Source: Ulva prolifera
Taxonomy: Eukaryota; Chlorophyta; Ulvophyceae; Ulvales; Ulvaceae
Assembly (NCBI GenBank): GCA_023078555.1
Contig: CM041196.1
Location: 868,001-932,000 of the forward strand
Direction: 5' to 3'
Length of the DNA stretch: 64,000 nucleotides
The first letter of the stretch is position 1. Every line of letters starts with the position of its first letter. The notes under the pieces are model-generated. The model was not told where the DNA came from, did not search any database, and saw only the letters and a list, made by a program, of their open reading frames with translations. Positions 1-12,092 of this stretch are shown here, piece after piece. A program made the position numbers and the translations under genes.

Positions 1-563
1 GATCACGTTGGTCACCTTTGTATGCCATACGCACATACATTCAGTACACTATAATTTAACGATTGACGGCCAGATAACCGCTAGCCGGCGATGGTCAGAC
101 AGGTTCACGGCAGCCCAATGTCGTTACACATGGTGAGGTCACCCACACACACAACGAAAATGCACCGAGCACCAACAGAAGCAACAAAATCGTGTGCTGT
201 ATGTCATTTTTGATGCTCTCCGTGGACTGGACACGATGCCGCGCGATTGGGGAACAAATAAGCGCGATTGGGGAGAATCGCCCGTTCTCGCTGAAATGGG
301 TCATCGCGTTGGGGAGGCTCCCCAACGCTGGGATCGACCTCCCAGAGTGCCCAAACAACATAGACAATACTCAAATGCTTCCCCAATTTGGCAAATTCGC
401 TGTCGAATTTGCGCGCCCGTACTGGCCCCACCCTTTAGCGGGAGTGCATGACCCCCTATAGCTATAGCATGCACAGCAGCAAACGTTGTGTACACGTTGT
501 TCAACGTTGCAGACGCAGCTTGTGGACGCGAAGCATACGCCTTGCCATTATCAGAGATCACAC
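1..563. other. Last intron of SRCR gene 1, with foldback sequence
   Basis: No exon could be supported here. In paralogue 2 the final proline-rich exon lies about 420 bases beyond the equivalent of position 564, so this stretch should be the last intron of gene 1 and its final exon should lie left of the window. It holds a perfect 23-base inverted repeat at 306-328 (11-base arms, one-base loop) and several copies of a GATTGGGGA-like motif. It also holds a 21-base segment at 437-457 that recurs exactly at 34254-34274. Confidence 0.5.
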
Positions 564-3500
564 CGACGAGGTCAAACTGGCTGCATACGACGCCGAGGAT
601 GCGGAAGCAGCTACTCGCAGCACCGGCTTCAGGAAGTCCGGAAAGGTTATTATCTTCGCTCTCCGTGAACAGGCACTCGTCCAGGCGCGCCTCCAGGCCG
701 GTGCACACGACCTCCGTCGCCCACACAAAGTCGCTCGGCCGCGCGTCGTCCGCGGGGAAGGGGCTGTAGTCGTAGGGTTCCCCGGTCACCTCAGCCACAT
801 CATACATGCCGCCGCAGGGGAAGCCGAGCTGGCGGCAGACTACTTTCGCGTCGAGAACGTATTGGTCCGTCGCGCCGAAGCCGGCACAGACGGCACCCCA
901 ACGGCCGCTGTTGAAGATCTCGACGCCGCCAAAGTGGACCTCATCACAGGCGGACGGCGCCGGAGTGTCGGCAAGCGGCACGAGCCGCAAGTCGCCGGCT
1001 GCGGGTGTGCCACCTGGCACGGTACAGTCTGCACGCATGAGCGTAGGAGGTCGGCCAAGATATTCAGGACTCGCTGCTTGCCAAGTGCAGTGCAGGCCGT
1101 GCTACAAATATGTTATCCATAAGATATCATTCATGTGCAAGCAATTTGTGCTGAAGGGCGCTTGGGATGTGTGGCTGGGTAGTTTGCAGCAGCCGCTGCT
1201 TGCAAAGGCGTTGCGCCTATCTGAGAGTGGTCTTGGGCCGCACTGCTGGGGTTTGAGCACAGGACTGCAACATTGCAGGCATCAGCGGTGCTGCAAAACC
1301 TGTCGGCGCTCTGCCGAAACACCTTGCAGTCGCCGAGCTGCTCCTCGTCGCCGTCGCACAGGATCCCGCTGACCGCGAACGTCACGCCCGCGGGCCCTGG
1401 CAACGCCGAGCTGTCGCCCATGGTGACCTCAGCGCCCACGGCATACCCAAGCTGCCGGCACGCCACCAGTGCGCCGCGACGTCCAAGTGAATCGCTGAAC
1501 GCGGGGTCCCGCAGCCGCACAAAGACGCCGCGGTCACGGACCTCAAGGCGGCCATACTCCCACACTCCGCCGGGGTCGGCGAGGCCGCCCACCAGCCGTG
1601 CCTCGCCGTCCAGCGCCCCTGCAAAGCATCAACCATAGCTTCCAGGCCGTACTTTGTGCCATTAAACCAAGTGCCCCCTGTGTAAAGGCATCAGCTGAAT
1701 GCATGGTTCTACATAAGCCATGCAGGAAGGGCAGCGTTCCCCAGAGCACAATGCATCCGCTGTACATGATCAAGAGCCACAGCCGCCCACGTCTCCTTGC
1801 CTATGACCTGAGACAACATGGCACATATGCGGCCCGGACGCGCACTGGCGGCGGCATTGGAGCAGAAGAGCTCGACCGTCACGCCGCATGCTGCAGTGTC
1901 GCCAAAGGTGGCACGGGCACAGTCAGCGAGTTCCGTGTCGTCCTCGTCACAGAAGGCAACGCCGATCCATGGCGGCGGCAGCGGCGCGGCCTGCGTATCG
2001 GGGTCGCCAAACTGGAAGAAGCCACTTGTGAAGCCGAGGCCCGTGCATGCGACCCGGGCTGTGGCCTGCAGCCACACAGGATCCGTGTGAACATACAGCG
2101 GGAGAGCAAACAGCCACTTCCACAGCCATTAGCACAGCTGGAGTGTAGCGATTGCATCATGAAAGCTGGGAAGGAAGGCATTTTTGGTGAACACCAAAGG
2201 AGAAAGCTACCACTCCATGTTAATGTAGCGCAGCTCCAGCTCACTCTCTTTTGTAACAAAGCACAGCTCCAGCCTGGAGTTGAGCTCAGCTTGAATGCCG
2301 CAGAATTAGCAGGTTTGAGTCAGACTGATTTCTGACAGCGTTGGCACAGCTGCATGCTAACATGACCCACAGCATCGCCCATGATGCAGCTGGGGATCTT
2401 CACGCATGAACGTGTGCATGGGGAGGGGCCGCGCACGTCATCGAAGGTGGAGAGGCCGAGGTACTGCGAGCCCTCGAAGTAGTCATAGCGGTTGTCGTCG
2501 CCGTTGCAGAACGTTCCCCACGCGCCTGTGTGGAAGATCTGCGGCACGCCGAAGCCAACATCCGCGGACACTTCTCCGCCGACCAGCCGGAAGGCACCTT
2601 CCTCCCCTGCACTTGGCATCACATCGCGTTATGTATTGCGTGCTGCCAAGTCTTAAGCATACCCGACTCACGCCAACGATGCAATCTGAAGCGGGGCCGT
2701 GCTTCTGTGAGTGATGGGAGAGTGGACACGCAACATTCTGCAGCCTCAATACATGCACAGTCCGTTGCTGCGCCAGAGGGTCCTAAAGTCTTAAGGAGTC
2801 TAACCGGGGCCCGGCCAAGAGCGTCATCTTCCCCTCATACCCATCGCACACGCCCAGAACAGCAGGTCCACGTGTGATAAACGAGGCCACCTCATTGGAG
2901 CCTGCGCTGACAGGGCCTGAGATGCCGCCTGAGAGACTGTGTTTGCACAATCGTTTACAGTAGATACCCAAGCGGGGGCAGCGCACCGGCGGCCTCCTCC
3001 ACCACACACGCCAGCGTCAGCCCCGGCTCGCGGCTGTCCCGGCAGCCAAATATCATCTGCTGGTTGGTGAAGAACGGACGGGTCTGCTCCTCAGCGCCGC
3101 ACTCTAGCAGCGTCGTCTCGCTACCGTCGCAGCCGGGCAGCGTCACACCGACGTCCGGGAACACAAGAGCATCTGCACCTGGAGGGTCGGCAACCTGAAA
3201 GAATGGGGCGACTGTGCCGGCGCCGTACCCCAGCTGCCGGCACGCGACAGCGGCCTCCTTGTCGTCAAAGCCCGCCGTGCAGACCTGCCGCCAGGAGCCG
3301 CCGACGACGACCTCGAGGTGACCGAGCGCCCAGTTGGCGATGCTGCGCTGCTGCACCAGCCGCACGTCGCCCTCCGCTGCACCCAGTGCATGGCTTCATG
3401 ATTTGCGGCACATCACTTGACGAAGCAGGCCAACCAGACTGAGCACGCTACCACAATTGCTGTTCCTGGCGAAGTCATTGTTGCCGGCTCAACACAGATT

Positions 3501-6500
3501 TCCTCTCATAGCTTAATCGCAGAGGCGAGATATCAGAAAGAACGGCATGCAGTCCCTAAGCAGTGTCTCCTTGGGCCTCCGGCCCACAAATCATCGGGAA
3601 TGCGATCTGGTCAGTCTGATGCGGTATTCCGATGAGATGAACATGGTGCAAATCCGGAAACATTCAGGCTCTGCTCGCGACGGTGCGTGTGTGGCCACCT
3701 CAGGCCCTGTGTGCTCAAGTTCTGCTCGTGGGGTACTTGAGGTTTCGATCTCTTTGGCACTTTGAGTACGTGTTGAATACGCGGCTGTGCCGGAACTGAC
3801 AAGGATGTGGCTGAGAGTTGAGCTTGCCTTATTGAAGAGCGCCAAAAGCTGAAGGAATGCTTTGACAGAAGAGATGTGCTCACCTGCAGCAGGCGCGGGC
3901 TGCTCAAGAGCCTCCAGAACCGCAAACTGCCGACAAGCAACGTGCAGTCGACTCCCGCAGATGTCGCCGCCGCTGCCGCCCAAGAAGGTTTGTTCGTCAT
4001 TCTCGAGACATTCCGTCAGCGTCGCCTCCGGGCCGCGGCACCGCAAGCTAGCCAGCCATGTTGTCTCTGAGGGCACTTCCGACTCCTCAGCAATGTTGTT
4101 GTCCACCTCTGGCTCGCCGCCATTGATAGGTGTGCCTTGGGCAAAGCCAAGCTGGCGGCACACGACATCGGCGGTGACCGCATCCACTGCGCTGTTGCGG
4201 CAGATGGTGCCCCAGCGGCCGGCGTTGAAGATCTCTACCACGCCGCTGTACAGGGGGTCGCACGGCGAGCCAACGCCGTCAATTAGGCGCAGCGCACCCT
4301 GCTCCTCCTGCGGATCTGAGTCACAATCTGCACAGCGGCGCGGAGGGTTTGCATGAAACGGCACAGCTACGGAACTGCGCTCAGCTGGTGTCTCGCCGGC
4401 CCTAGATGCATGAATTGGACTTACAACACATCATCACACCAGAACAGCACAGCACAGCACAGCAGCCGCAGTGCGTCAGGGCCATCTGCGCATGGCACCG
4501 GAGTGCCTAGCGGCCAGTATGCCGCAGCGTGTACCGCACTTGGTAGACACTGTCACTGCGATGGCCACTTTGCAGCCGTGTGCATGGCCTGCATCCTTGA
4601 GATCGCAAGGTGCACCTTAGTGACATGTGATCCAGCCCCACTTGATCGCGGGGTAAAGTGAAGTAAAAGAAATCTGAGTTTACTGAGCCGTATCCTGGGG
4701 CGGCATCGGCTGTGCTGTCGTGTGTGCGTGGCAACGCACCAGCGACGGTGTCGACGCACGCGAGCACGGTGTTATCCCGGCCACAGAAGCGGATCGCTGC
4801 ATTGCTGCTAGGACACTCTAGCAGGGACGTCTCACTGCCATTGCAGTCCACCTCTGCCACCGCCACCGGCAGAGCGCCGCCCAGCAGCACCTGCACAGCA
4901 TCGGTGCACACGTGGTGCTGAGCTGAATGCGCCAACCCCAGAGGGACTATTGGCAATAATGTATTGTCCACGGATGTGGATGGGATGCATAGCTAGTGCT
5001 ACCTGAGTGGCAGCCTGGGTCGTAGCCCGCGGGAGGCTATAGCTAGCTAGGCGCTGCCATAGCCCAATGTGACACGGCAACAAACGAGAATGACTCGAGT
5101 GCCACGGATCCATGTTATCACACTCACAAACACCACTCTAGCACTGTTCCCGTGGCGTGTCCTAATTCTTCAACTTTGGTTTCGCTGCCTCACTCGTACG
5201 CTCAAGCAGCTGGCGCTATCTGGATGACGCCATCGACTTTTCAAGGCAGCTACAGTGTTGGGCGGCCTGGTGTTCAGCATGCAGGCGGAGGTCAAGGAAG
5301 CACCTCGCTCTGTGCTCCGTGGAACGGCTCAGGGAACTCCAGCGACACGCCGCCGTCGTAGCCGAGCACTTTGCACGCTATCTGTGCGGAGTCGGGAGTG
5401 AATGCCTCGGTGCTGCAAATGTCGCTCCAGAAGCCCCGCAGGAACATCTCGAGGCGGCCATATTCAAACGCGGCGCCCAATCCCCCGCCCTGAAGCCGCA
5501 GCGAGCCGTCCATGCCTGCACCGCGGAGGTTTCATGTCTATGCCAGTGGTGGAGTAGGGTTGCGCGCCACTGAAGCATACAAGAACACACGCAACTGTGG
5601 CATGAATCTGGGAATATGATCTCTGCTATGTCCGAGATTTTGAATTGTGGTTCACCCAAAAGGATGCACCAAGGTCCCGGGTGGCCCCAATCTCTAGTCA
5701 AGAAACTGACGAAGCATGCAACTGGACCATGCGTTTCCAGCAATATTCTAGATGCTGCCCGTGCATACCACACATACACAAGTCGAGACCGCACCAGGAT
5801 CATCGCCGTTGTAGCACAGGACGGTGAGGTCGTCGCTGTGTCTGCACTGCTGGGACAGGTTCTCGAGGGTCACGCCGGGGCAGTCGGCCAGGGCCGCCTC
5901 GGAGCCGCCACAAGCGGCGCCCCCGAGCCAGACGGGCACCCGTACGAGATCGGCCTCAGTCAAACGTTCCTACACACGCAGCACCCATGCATGGCACATT
6001 GCGGTGATCCCTGCCCCTCTGACTGCGTCCTTGTGACAATTGACACCCAGCGTGCGGTGTGTGAGGTGGTGGGTCTTGCTAACGAGAAGATGGAGTATCA
6101 GAACAGTGTCGCGGGCATATGTGAAGTGGTTGTTGTGACATACGTGCAGTGTTTCCGCTATGCAGTGGCCCATGCCAGTGAGCAGCGATAGACGGTGCAT
6201 GTGCATCGCGGGAGACAGTGCGCCCAGCGCCCCCGTCGATGCCGCCCCAGTAGAGTTCCAAGGTACAGGCATGGCAGATGCCAAATCTGGACAAGCAAGA
6301 AGTCCAGAACGTGCGCTGTTTGTGCATGCAGACAATCACCACTAGTACTCACGGCTGCCAAGCATGTGACAGAGGCATCATGATGCTGCGGTGCCGCGTG
6401 CCTGGCCTACGGGCTGCTGCACAAAGGCGCTAGAGAATCCGAGCTCGCGGCACGCGACCCGTGCGGAGGCGGGCGTGAAGGCTGCAGGCAGCGAGGTGGA

Positions 6501-9500
6501 GAAGCTGTTGTCGGGGTCTCGGCCGCAGACGGTGCCCCAGCCGCCGCGGAAGAACACCTCCAGGCGCCCGAAACGCGCCCCGCCTCCCTCCGCCTCGGCC
6601 CCGCCGGCCAGCCTCACACTGCCCTCCTCTGCAAGCGCCATGTCTGTTGTAATCTCCACTCACGCATAGCTTGATTAAGGTCCACTCATGCATTCGGAGG
6701 CTTGGTGAGAATAAGGCATATGCCACCCATTTGCAAACGCGTGTGCCTGTATGGGATGATAGCTATAGAGGCCTGCGCCAACAGCGGAGCAGGTGCGGCG
6801 CCGCATCAGCGCTGGCGGGAATTGTACAGGCATTGATGAATCTTCACACAAACAACTACTACTGCAACTACGACGAGTGGGCACATTGACCGGCGCAACA
6901 ATATGAACAAAGGAGGCTCACACAGAACCTGCCATGACGCTTATGTGAGTTCACATTTGAACTCTTTCCTACCCTACAGTGGTCGAGTTGTCCTAGCAAT
7001 CGAGGAAGATGTTGAGGAATTACGCAGTTACGGCAAATGTACCGATCCGCACAGCTTGCAAGGTGGCCGGGCGCGGCCTGTTTAGGTGAGGCCCCACATG
7101 ATCTGAGCCAGCGGGGATGCGTCCAGGATGAGGCGGGCCTGCTGCTGCGGGTGGCGGGGGCGCACCGGGGCCGGAGGTGGCGCCACAGACAACGAAGGCA
7201 TAGTTGTCTTCAAAGGGCGTGCAGCCCGCGTTTCTGCCGCGGGTGCTTTCTGGCATGGCCTGTGGGGGACAGTCCACGAGGCGGCCTTCGTCCCCGGAGC
7301 ACCCCAGGTTCTCCAAAACAAACGGCGCCTGCACACACATTCGCTGCCGTTCGAAGGGTGGTGGCTACGGTGGAATGCCCTAAGGTGGTGTCTGTGTCGT
7401 GAGAAGTTGTTGTGTAGTCCAGTGCACTGTGTGCATGGCATGCATGTGCATGCATAGGTCTGATTAGGTCTGTGCAGAGGGTCATGGCAGTTGGGTATTT
7501 GATTGCATATAGGTAGACTGTAGCAGGTGAACACTATCGTGTTCACTGAGCTCCCGCTGTCATGACAGGTGTGATATCCATTACCATCGTGATATCCTGG
7601 CTGGTCACTCCCCACACTGTAATCGTGTTCACTGAGCTCCCGCTGTCATGACAGTCTGTAGTGTGCACGAGACCAACTCATCACGTTGAGGAGTGGTCCT
7701 TTCAGGCGGATCTCCGAATCCATGCTTCTGGTGGCGTGTTTTAAATTGTGGTGCTCGACTTTCAATGGCATGGGTTTTGAACCAAACTTGAATATGGTTC
7801 ACAAGAGCCCAGCTGTACCGGCGTGATTAACTGCGCCGCATCAGACCGGAGGCCGCGGCATAGGACAGTCCATACACCGGCTATAAACCTCCATGGTGGG
7901 ACACGGCTGTCAGACTGACGCCACATGTACATTAGTACCTCAGCTTGCACGCCGCAAACCACGCTGTGGCAGGTCCCAGGCTGCCAGTGGGCTTCCGCCG
8001 CCAGCACTGCGGTACCTTGGCCCCTCTCTCGCAAGCCGCGCTTGACACTGACAACGTTTCAGCAACACAAGGCATTGGCTACACACAGTCAATCGTGGAC
8101 TCCACTGGTCACAAGCTCAGGTGAGTTGAGGGCAGAGTTGCATTCAAACGTTTGCTTATCAATCACATGAAGCAAATACTGGAATGAAATGCAGGGTACG
8201 ATTTGGGAGGCTTGGAAAATGCGTCGTGCCGGCCACATCACTAGCGAGGAGCCGCAGGCGCCAAGCCAACTCATGTGCATGAATTGCCTTACGCAACGGG
8301 CAATGTAATCTCTGCTCAAGCACACTGAATCAAATTCCAATGCAGTGCGATGCCAGTCAATCGGATTGTCAGGGCGGAGGTGCTAGAGAACGTGCTGAAT
8401 GATTGCAATGCTTGCACTGACATCAGTACAATATGTATGTACAGCGCTAGCTGCCTACGTTGTCGCCAATGTTGTACTCTTCCCAAACGGGATGCTTGCC
8501 ACAACGTGTCTTTGTTATTGATAACTGTGATAGATCTTCCACGTGCAGGAGTGCATCCCTTACCAGCACTGCAATGCAAAGGGTGCTCAAGGCCTGCATA
8601 TGGTTTGTGGCAAGGGTTGCACCGTAGAGCGGACCCGCAGGCTATCCAAACACGTTCGAGTCCGAGACAAACTTGCGTGTTGAACGCTAATGCACGTTGA
8701 AATAAGAATCGCGTTGGAATGCCACTCAAACATACTGGAGGCTAAATGGGCAGCGGTGATCTATACCTGCGAGGGGGCCAGCGGTTGGAGGTGGAGGGGA
8801 GCGCACAGCAGTGATCTCCGCCATGGCAGCGCCGCTGTTCTGCAGCAGCTGCTGGAAGACAGGGTTTCCGACCGCCTTAGTGCCGGCGCTGAAGCCCAGC
8901 TGTCGGCACGCTACGGCAGCGTCGCGGTCATCAAAGCGCTCGCTGCACACCGCGCCCCACCGACCGCCCACAAACACTTGCACAGCGCCGGTGGCGTAGC
9001 CGTTGACGTCCTCCCTCGCCACCAGCCTCACCGAACCATCTGCAAGTGCATTCATTCTTGGCGTTGATGTCTTGTCAGTCGCTGAATGTGCATGGGGATA
9101 GTCTTGAACGCATCGGCAGATGCGGCAGATGCATCTGAGCAAGCAGGCCTAGACGCCTTACAATGACGTCCATCATTCAATGTGCACTTGAGATGTACAC
9201 GTTTTGCTGTGTTCAGGGCAGCATGCAGCAGCAAATTGTCATAGCAGGAACTTGGGGGGGGGGGGTTTCTGTTCACGTGTGCACGTAGTAGCATGTCCAG
9301 AGAAACGGCTGCCCGGCGGGGGCAAGCACAAAGACGCTTTTGCCAGTCAGCCACCACACCCACACAGTAAGTATCCACATGTTGCTGATGGTTTTGGGTA
9401 TCTGCGGTCTACTATGTACGTTCTGTGGCCCATGCATGCCAGCTGCTGATATGTGCACCCACTTCAACCACGTACGGTACCGTACAGAGTTAGTGCACCC

Positions 9501-9812
9501 CCACGAGCCAGACTTAGAGCTATCAATGCATCGCACCACACCGCCCGAGTCAGTCACGTCGGGAACAAACACTAGTCCTGTGGCTGCAGTTGCTGCCCAC
9601 AGGTGCCACTGAGGTGGCTGCAGAATTGACTTACACCAAGACTGAAATACGTGCATTGTCATATTAGGGTGATGCTGACATGCAGGACTGATCGCTGCCG
9701 GCAGGCTGGCATGCGTACCTTGTAATTGACTTGAGGCAGGGATGGCGGCTGCCAGAAGGAGCACAGTTGCAAGGGCTGCAGTGAGCCTTGGGTGCAGCCC
9801 ACGAACTTGCCC
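564..9812 (-). CDS. SRCR gene 1: secreted protein with eight SRCR domains (C-terminal exon off window)
   Basis: Thirteen exons are visible, in coding order 9719-9812, 8807-9039, 7166-7328, 6402-6628, 5795-5969, 5304-5515, 4740-4890, 3884-4327, 2987-3376, 2437-2606, 1846-2065, 1244-1618 and 564-1028. Together they give an unbroken frame of 1106 codons. The first exon encodes a hydrophobic signal-peptide-like stretch ending AAAIPASSQ. The rest encode eight SRCR domains, recognised by the VACRQLGF/Y, W-G-x-V-C and L-x-D/E-C signatures. Domains 1, 2, 3 and 6 are split over two exons; 4, 5, 7 and 8 are single exons. SRCR domains are disulphide-rich extracellular ligand-binding modules, so the product is probably secreted or surface-exposed; no ligand can be inferred. 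Exon lengths and phases match gene 2 almost exactly, which argues that the frame is maintained. Exon 4 ends at a GC rather than GT donor. The ATG exon was not identified: an in-frame Met upstream (about 9857) exists only if the first exon extends through its acceptor. Confidence 0.88.
6400..6401 (-). other. GC splice donor in SRCR gene 1
   Basis: The exon encoding the N-half of domain 2 ends QPVGQ. It is followed on the minus strand by GCACGC, where gene 2 has GTATGC at the same codon. The next exon starts in the matching phase with a normal AG acceptor, so this looks like a GC-AG intron rather than a frame change. Confidence 0.55.
7535..7654. repeat. 33-bp direct repeat within intron of SRCR gene 1
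   Basis: The same 33 bases (ATCGTGTTCACTGAGCTCCC and the following bases) occur at about 7535-7567 and 7622-7654, a spacing of 87 bases. Each copy ends in the 12-base palindrome CTGTCATGACAG. They lie in the intron between the two exons of domain 1. Gene 2 has no counterpart that I could see. Confidence 0.7.
9719..9812 (-). CDS. Signal-peptide-like exon of SRCR gene 1
   Basis: This 94-base exon lies between a TGCAG acceptor and a GTACGC donor. It encodes LTAALATVLLLAAAIPASSQ, a hydrophobic core followed by an A-x-S-type cleavage site. The equivalent exon of gene 2 (23602-23695) has the same length and phase and also encodes a hydrophobic core. It has no Met of its own, so either a further upstream exon supplies the start or, in this copy only, translation begins in the contiguous upstream sequence, which is also hydrophobic. 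Confidence 0.6.
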
Positions 9813-11399
9813 CTGCACGTATCCACACAGAAGTGCAAACAGACATAGAACTAACATGCATTCACCCGTAGACTCTTGGATTGGGTGGACGCGTCCAACA
9901 AATTTGCCGCATTCACGTCGCGGCCCGATACTAGCGTGGGGACAGGCATACATGCTTGTGCAGTAGGCGTTGCTGGCATACGGTGCATGCATTACGGCTA
10001 GAGCGGGCCCGTCGCCACAAGGGTAATGCATGATGTACGCCTGGTGGGGGTAGTGTGGGGCGCCTTGCCTGTCCTTGGCATTGGCATGCCACTTGGCTTC
10101 ACCTGTTCACTCACGCTGGCATCTGATGAGGACCTTTGGCATGGCCAGAAACAAATCTGGTGTTCAAATAAGAAAAGTCATTCCAAAATTGGCACTACAG
10201 AGCATCATCAGCTGTTGCAGAAGAGTAGGCGACTTCATATCAACACAACATCATCTGTCACCTTCATCAGGACTTGCGTATATACGTAACACTACGCAAA
10301 TACACATGTTGCAACAGTTGCAACAGATTGGGCGATTGCAGTGACTAAACTAACACAGCACAAAGAGTACCTTGACACGCGTGAAAGGAATCTTCATCGC
10401 TTGTCACAGACACATAAATGGCCACAGTCTAACACCACAGAAGTTTGACTTCAAATATCTCTACCAAATCACTAGTCACACACACAACCAAATTGTTAAA
10501 CCACAGCGGCGCACGCACACATACCTCAGTCCGGCAACATCTACCCCTCCAGTCCTGCAGCTGTATCATGTTGCAATCCCCGCTCACGCGAGATGACAGT
10601 CCTAAACATCCAATTCATCTCAGCATTACCCGCTAGCTAGCGCTGCAACGACACAAACATCAAGCGCAACACCCATTGCACACACTTGCCTTGGGAAATG
10701 CACCAAGCATGACCAGCAGCAGCAATGTCCCCCAGCGCTAGCCAGCTAGCCAATGAGCGGCACAGCAGATTGGCCCATTCTGTATCAGTAACATCTGACG
10801 AATGTCGCCTTGTCTATGACTACCACCGCCGCACGTGCACGCTGGTGACTGTACGTATCTCGCGAGATACACGGTTCTTGCGACAGTGGAGCGAACAGAA
10901 AGCGGAAATGTGTCCGGGATGACATGCCTGACCTGCAGCCGCTTTCCTTCGGCTACTGTGTTACAAGGAAAAGCAAGCATGGCAGGTAACACCGCGCGCA
11001 ACAACCTTGGGAACTGCACACCCACGCAACCAGCCACACGCAGCACATACCAACACACACACTTTCCTTCGCCTACTGTGTAATCGAGTGGGTACATGAG
11101 CAAGACTGCTGCGCGGTTCGTTGGCGTCGTCTTGGAGCAGTATTGGCAATTGAAACCGATATCTAGCGCCACAAGAAACGTGACCGCCCGCGGTTGTCGA
11201 GCGCAAATGGGGGGAAAATCTGATACAATGATGTCATGCTGGCAGCTGATTTGGGGGGTTCTGGCAAGATGACGGCCGCGTGCAAGCAACAGATCTAGAA
11301 CGACCTGTATGTGTGGCTGTTGAGTCGGACGAGATTCTTTTGTTGTATTTGTCACCCCGTTCACATCTGTGATCGTATTGATGCGTGAAACGACGGCCA

Positions 11400-12000
11400 C
11401 GTGCGGTCAGCGCATGTCTGCTGCAGTGGAACTGATCATATCACGCACCGCGGTACGCACCGGCATGCAGGCGCCATCTTCGAACGGATGCATTCGCTGC
11501 ACGGATGTTGATCCGGATGAGATATAGTCGAATCAAACGCAGGTGCAACCGGGCTGCCGCTAGCACACGTCAATTGCAAGCACTAGCCCTGAAGCTTGAC
11601 ACACACGACGTTCACGCCAGCTGCAACTAGACGATATCGCATAGCATGCAGGTGCTGAATTGGAAATTCCGGTGATGAGCTCGACTGATGCGTTGTTACT
11701 TCTGCGTATATGGAGCCCGGTTGCAATATACCCCGTGCAAAGCTCCGCGGAACCAGAGCACCAGACCTGGCTTGACCGCACGGCCAGGTAGTATTGTTCA
11801 CAGATCTCGATGCAGGCTGCTTCATATGGGGTAGTGCAAGCTCACTGACTACGTCGCTGTGACCGTCACTGCGCGTTCGAGAGGGCTGCAAGGAGCTGAT
11901 GTGACCGCCTCGAGGGCTTACAGGCGCTGGCCGGTCGAGCTCCGAGGGGGAGGACCACATCTGCACGAAGTGCCATGGCCAGCTGTATCCAGCTTGTAAG
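11400..12000. repeat. Spacer repeat R, copy 1
   Basis: This block contains ACGCACCGGCATG, then a block reading GATGCATTCGCTGCA. It shares that order with 25375-25500 and 35030-35160. The three copies lie upstream of the 5' ends of SRCR gene 1, gene 2 and copy 3, so they are most simply part of the duplicated unit. Copy 1 is the most diverged. Confidence 0.55.
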
Positions 12001-12056
12001 TTCACGCAGAATCCTTTCAGTTTCTTCAAGAGGTCTAGGCAAGCACGGCACGAAGC

Positions 12057-12092
12057 GCTGCTTCGAAATAAACTAGTTTATTTCGAAGCAGC
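12057..12092. repeat. 36-bp perfect palindrome
   Basis: GCTGCTTCGAAATAAACT is followed immediately by its exact reverse complement, giving 18-base arms without a loop. It lies in the spacer between SRCR genes 1 and 2, far from any exon. It could be a small foldback or MITE end, or a cruciform-prone site. Nothing in the sequence shows a function. Confidence 0.9.

Noticed and set aside
448-1122. Plus-strand open frame of 224 codons and similar long plus-strand frames at 3862-4356, 15153-15650 and 17981-18631
   Set aside because: They are antisense to SRCR exons; the minus strand shows SRCR signatures and consistent splice sites, and the plus frames are by-products of GC-rich codons.
7535-7654. 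A CRISPR array
   Set aside because: Only two repeat copies, inside a eukaryotic intron, with no cas genes.
12057-12092. A transcription terminator
   Set aside because: The loop-free palindrome has no neighbouring gene end and the organism is eukaryotic, so a hairpin terminator model does not apply.
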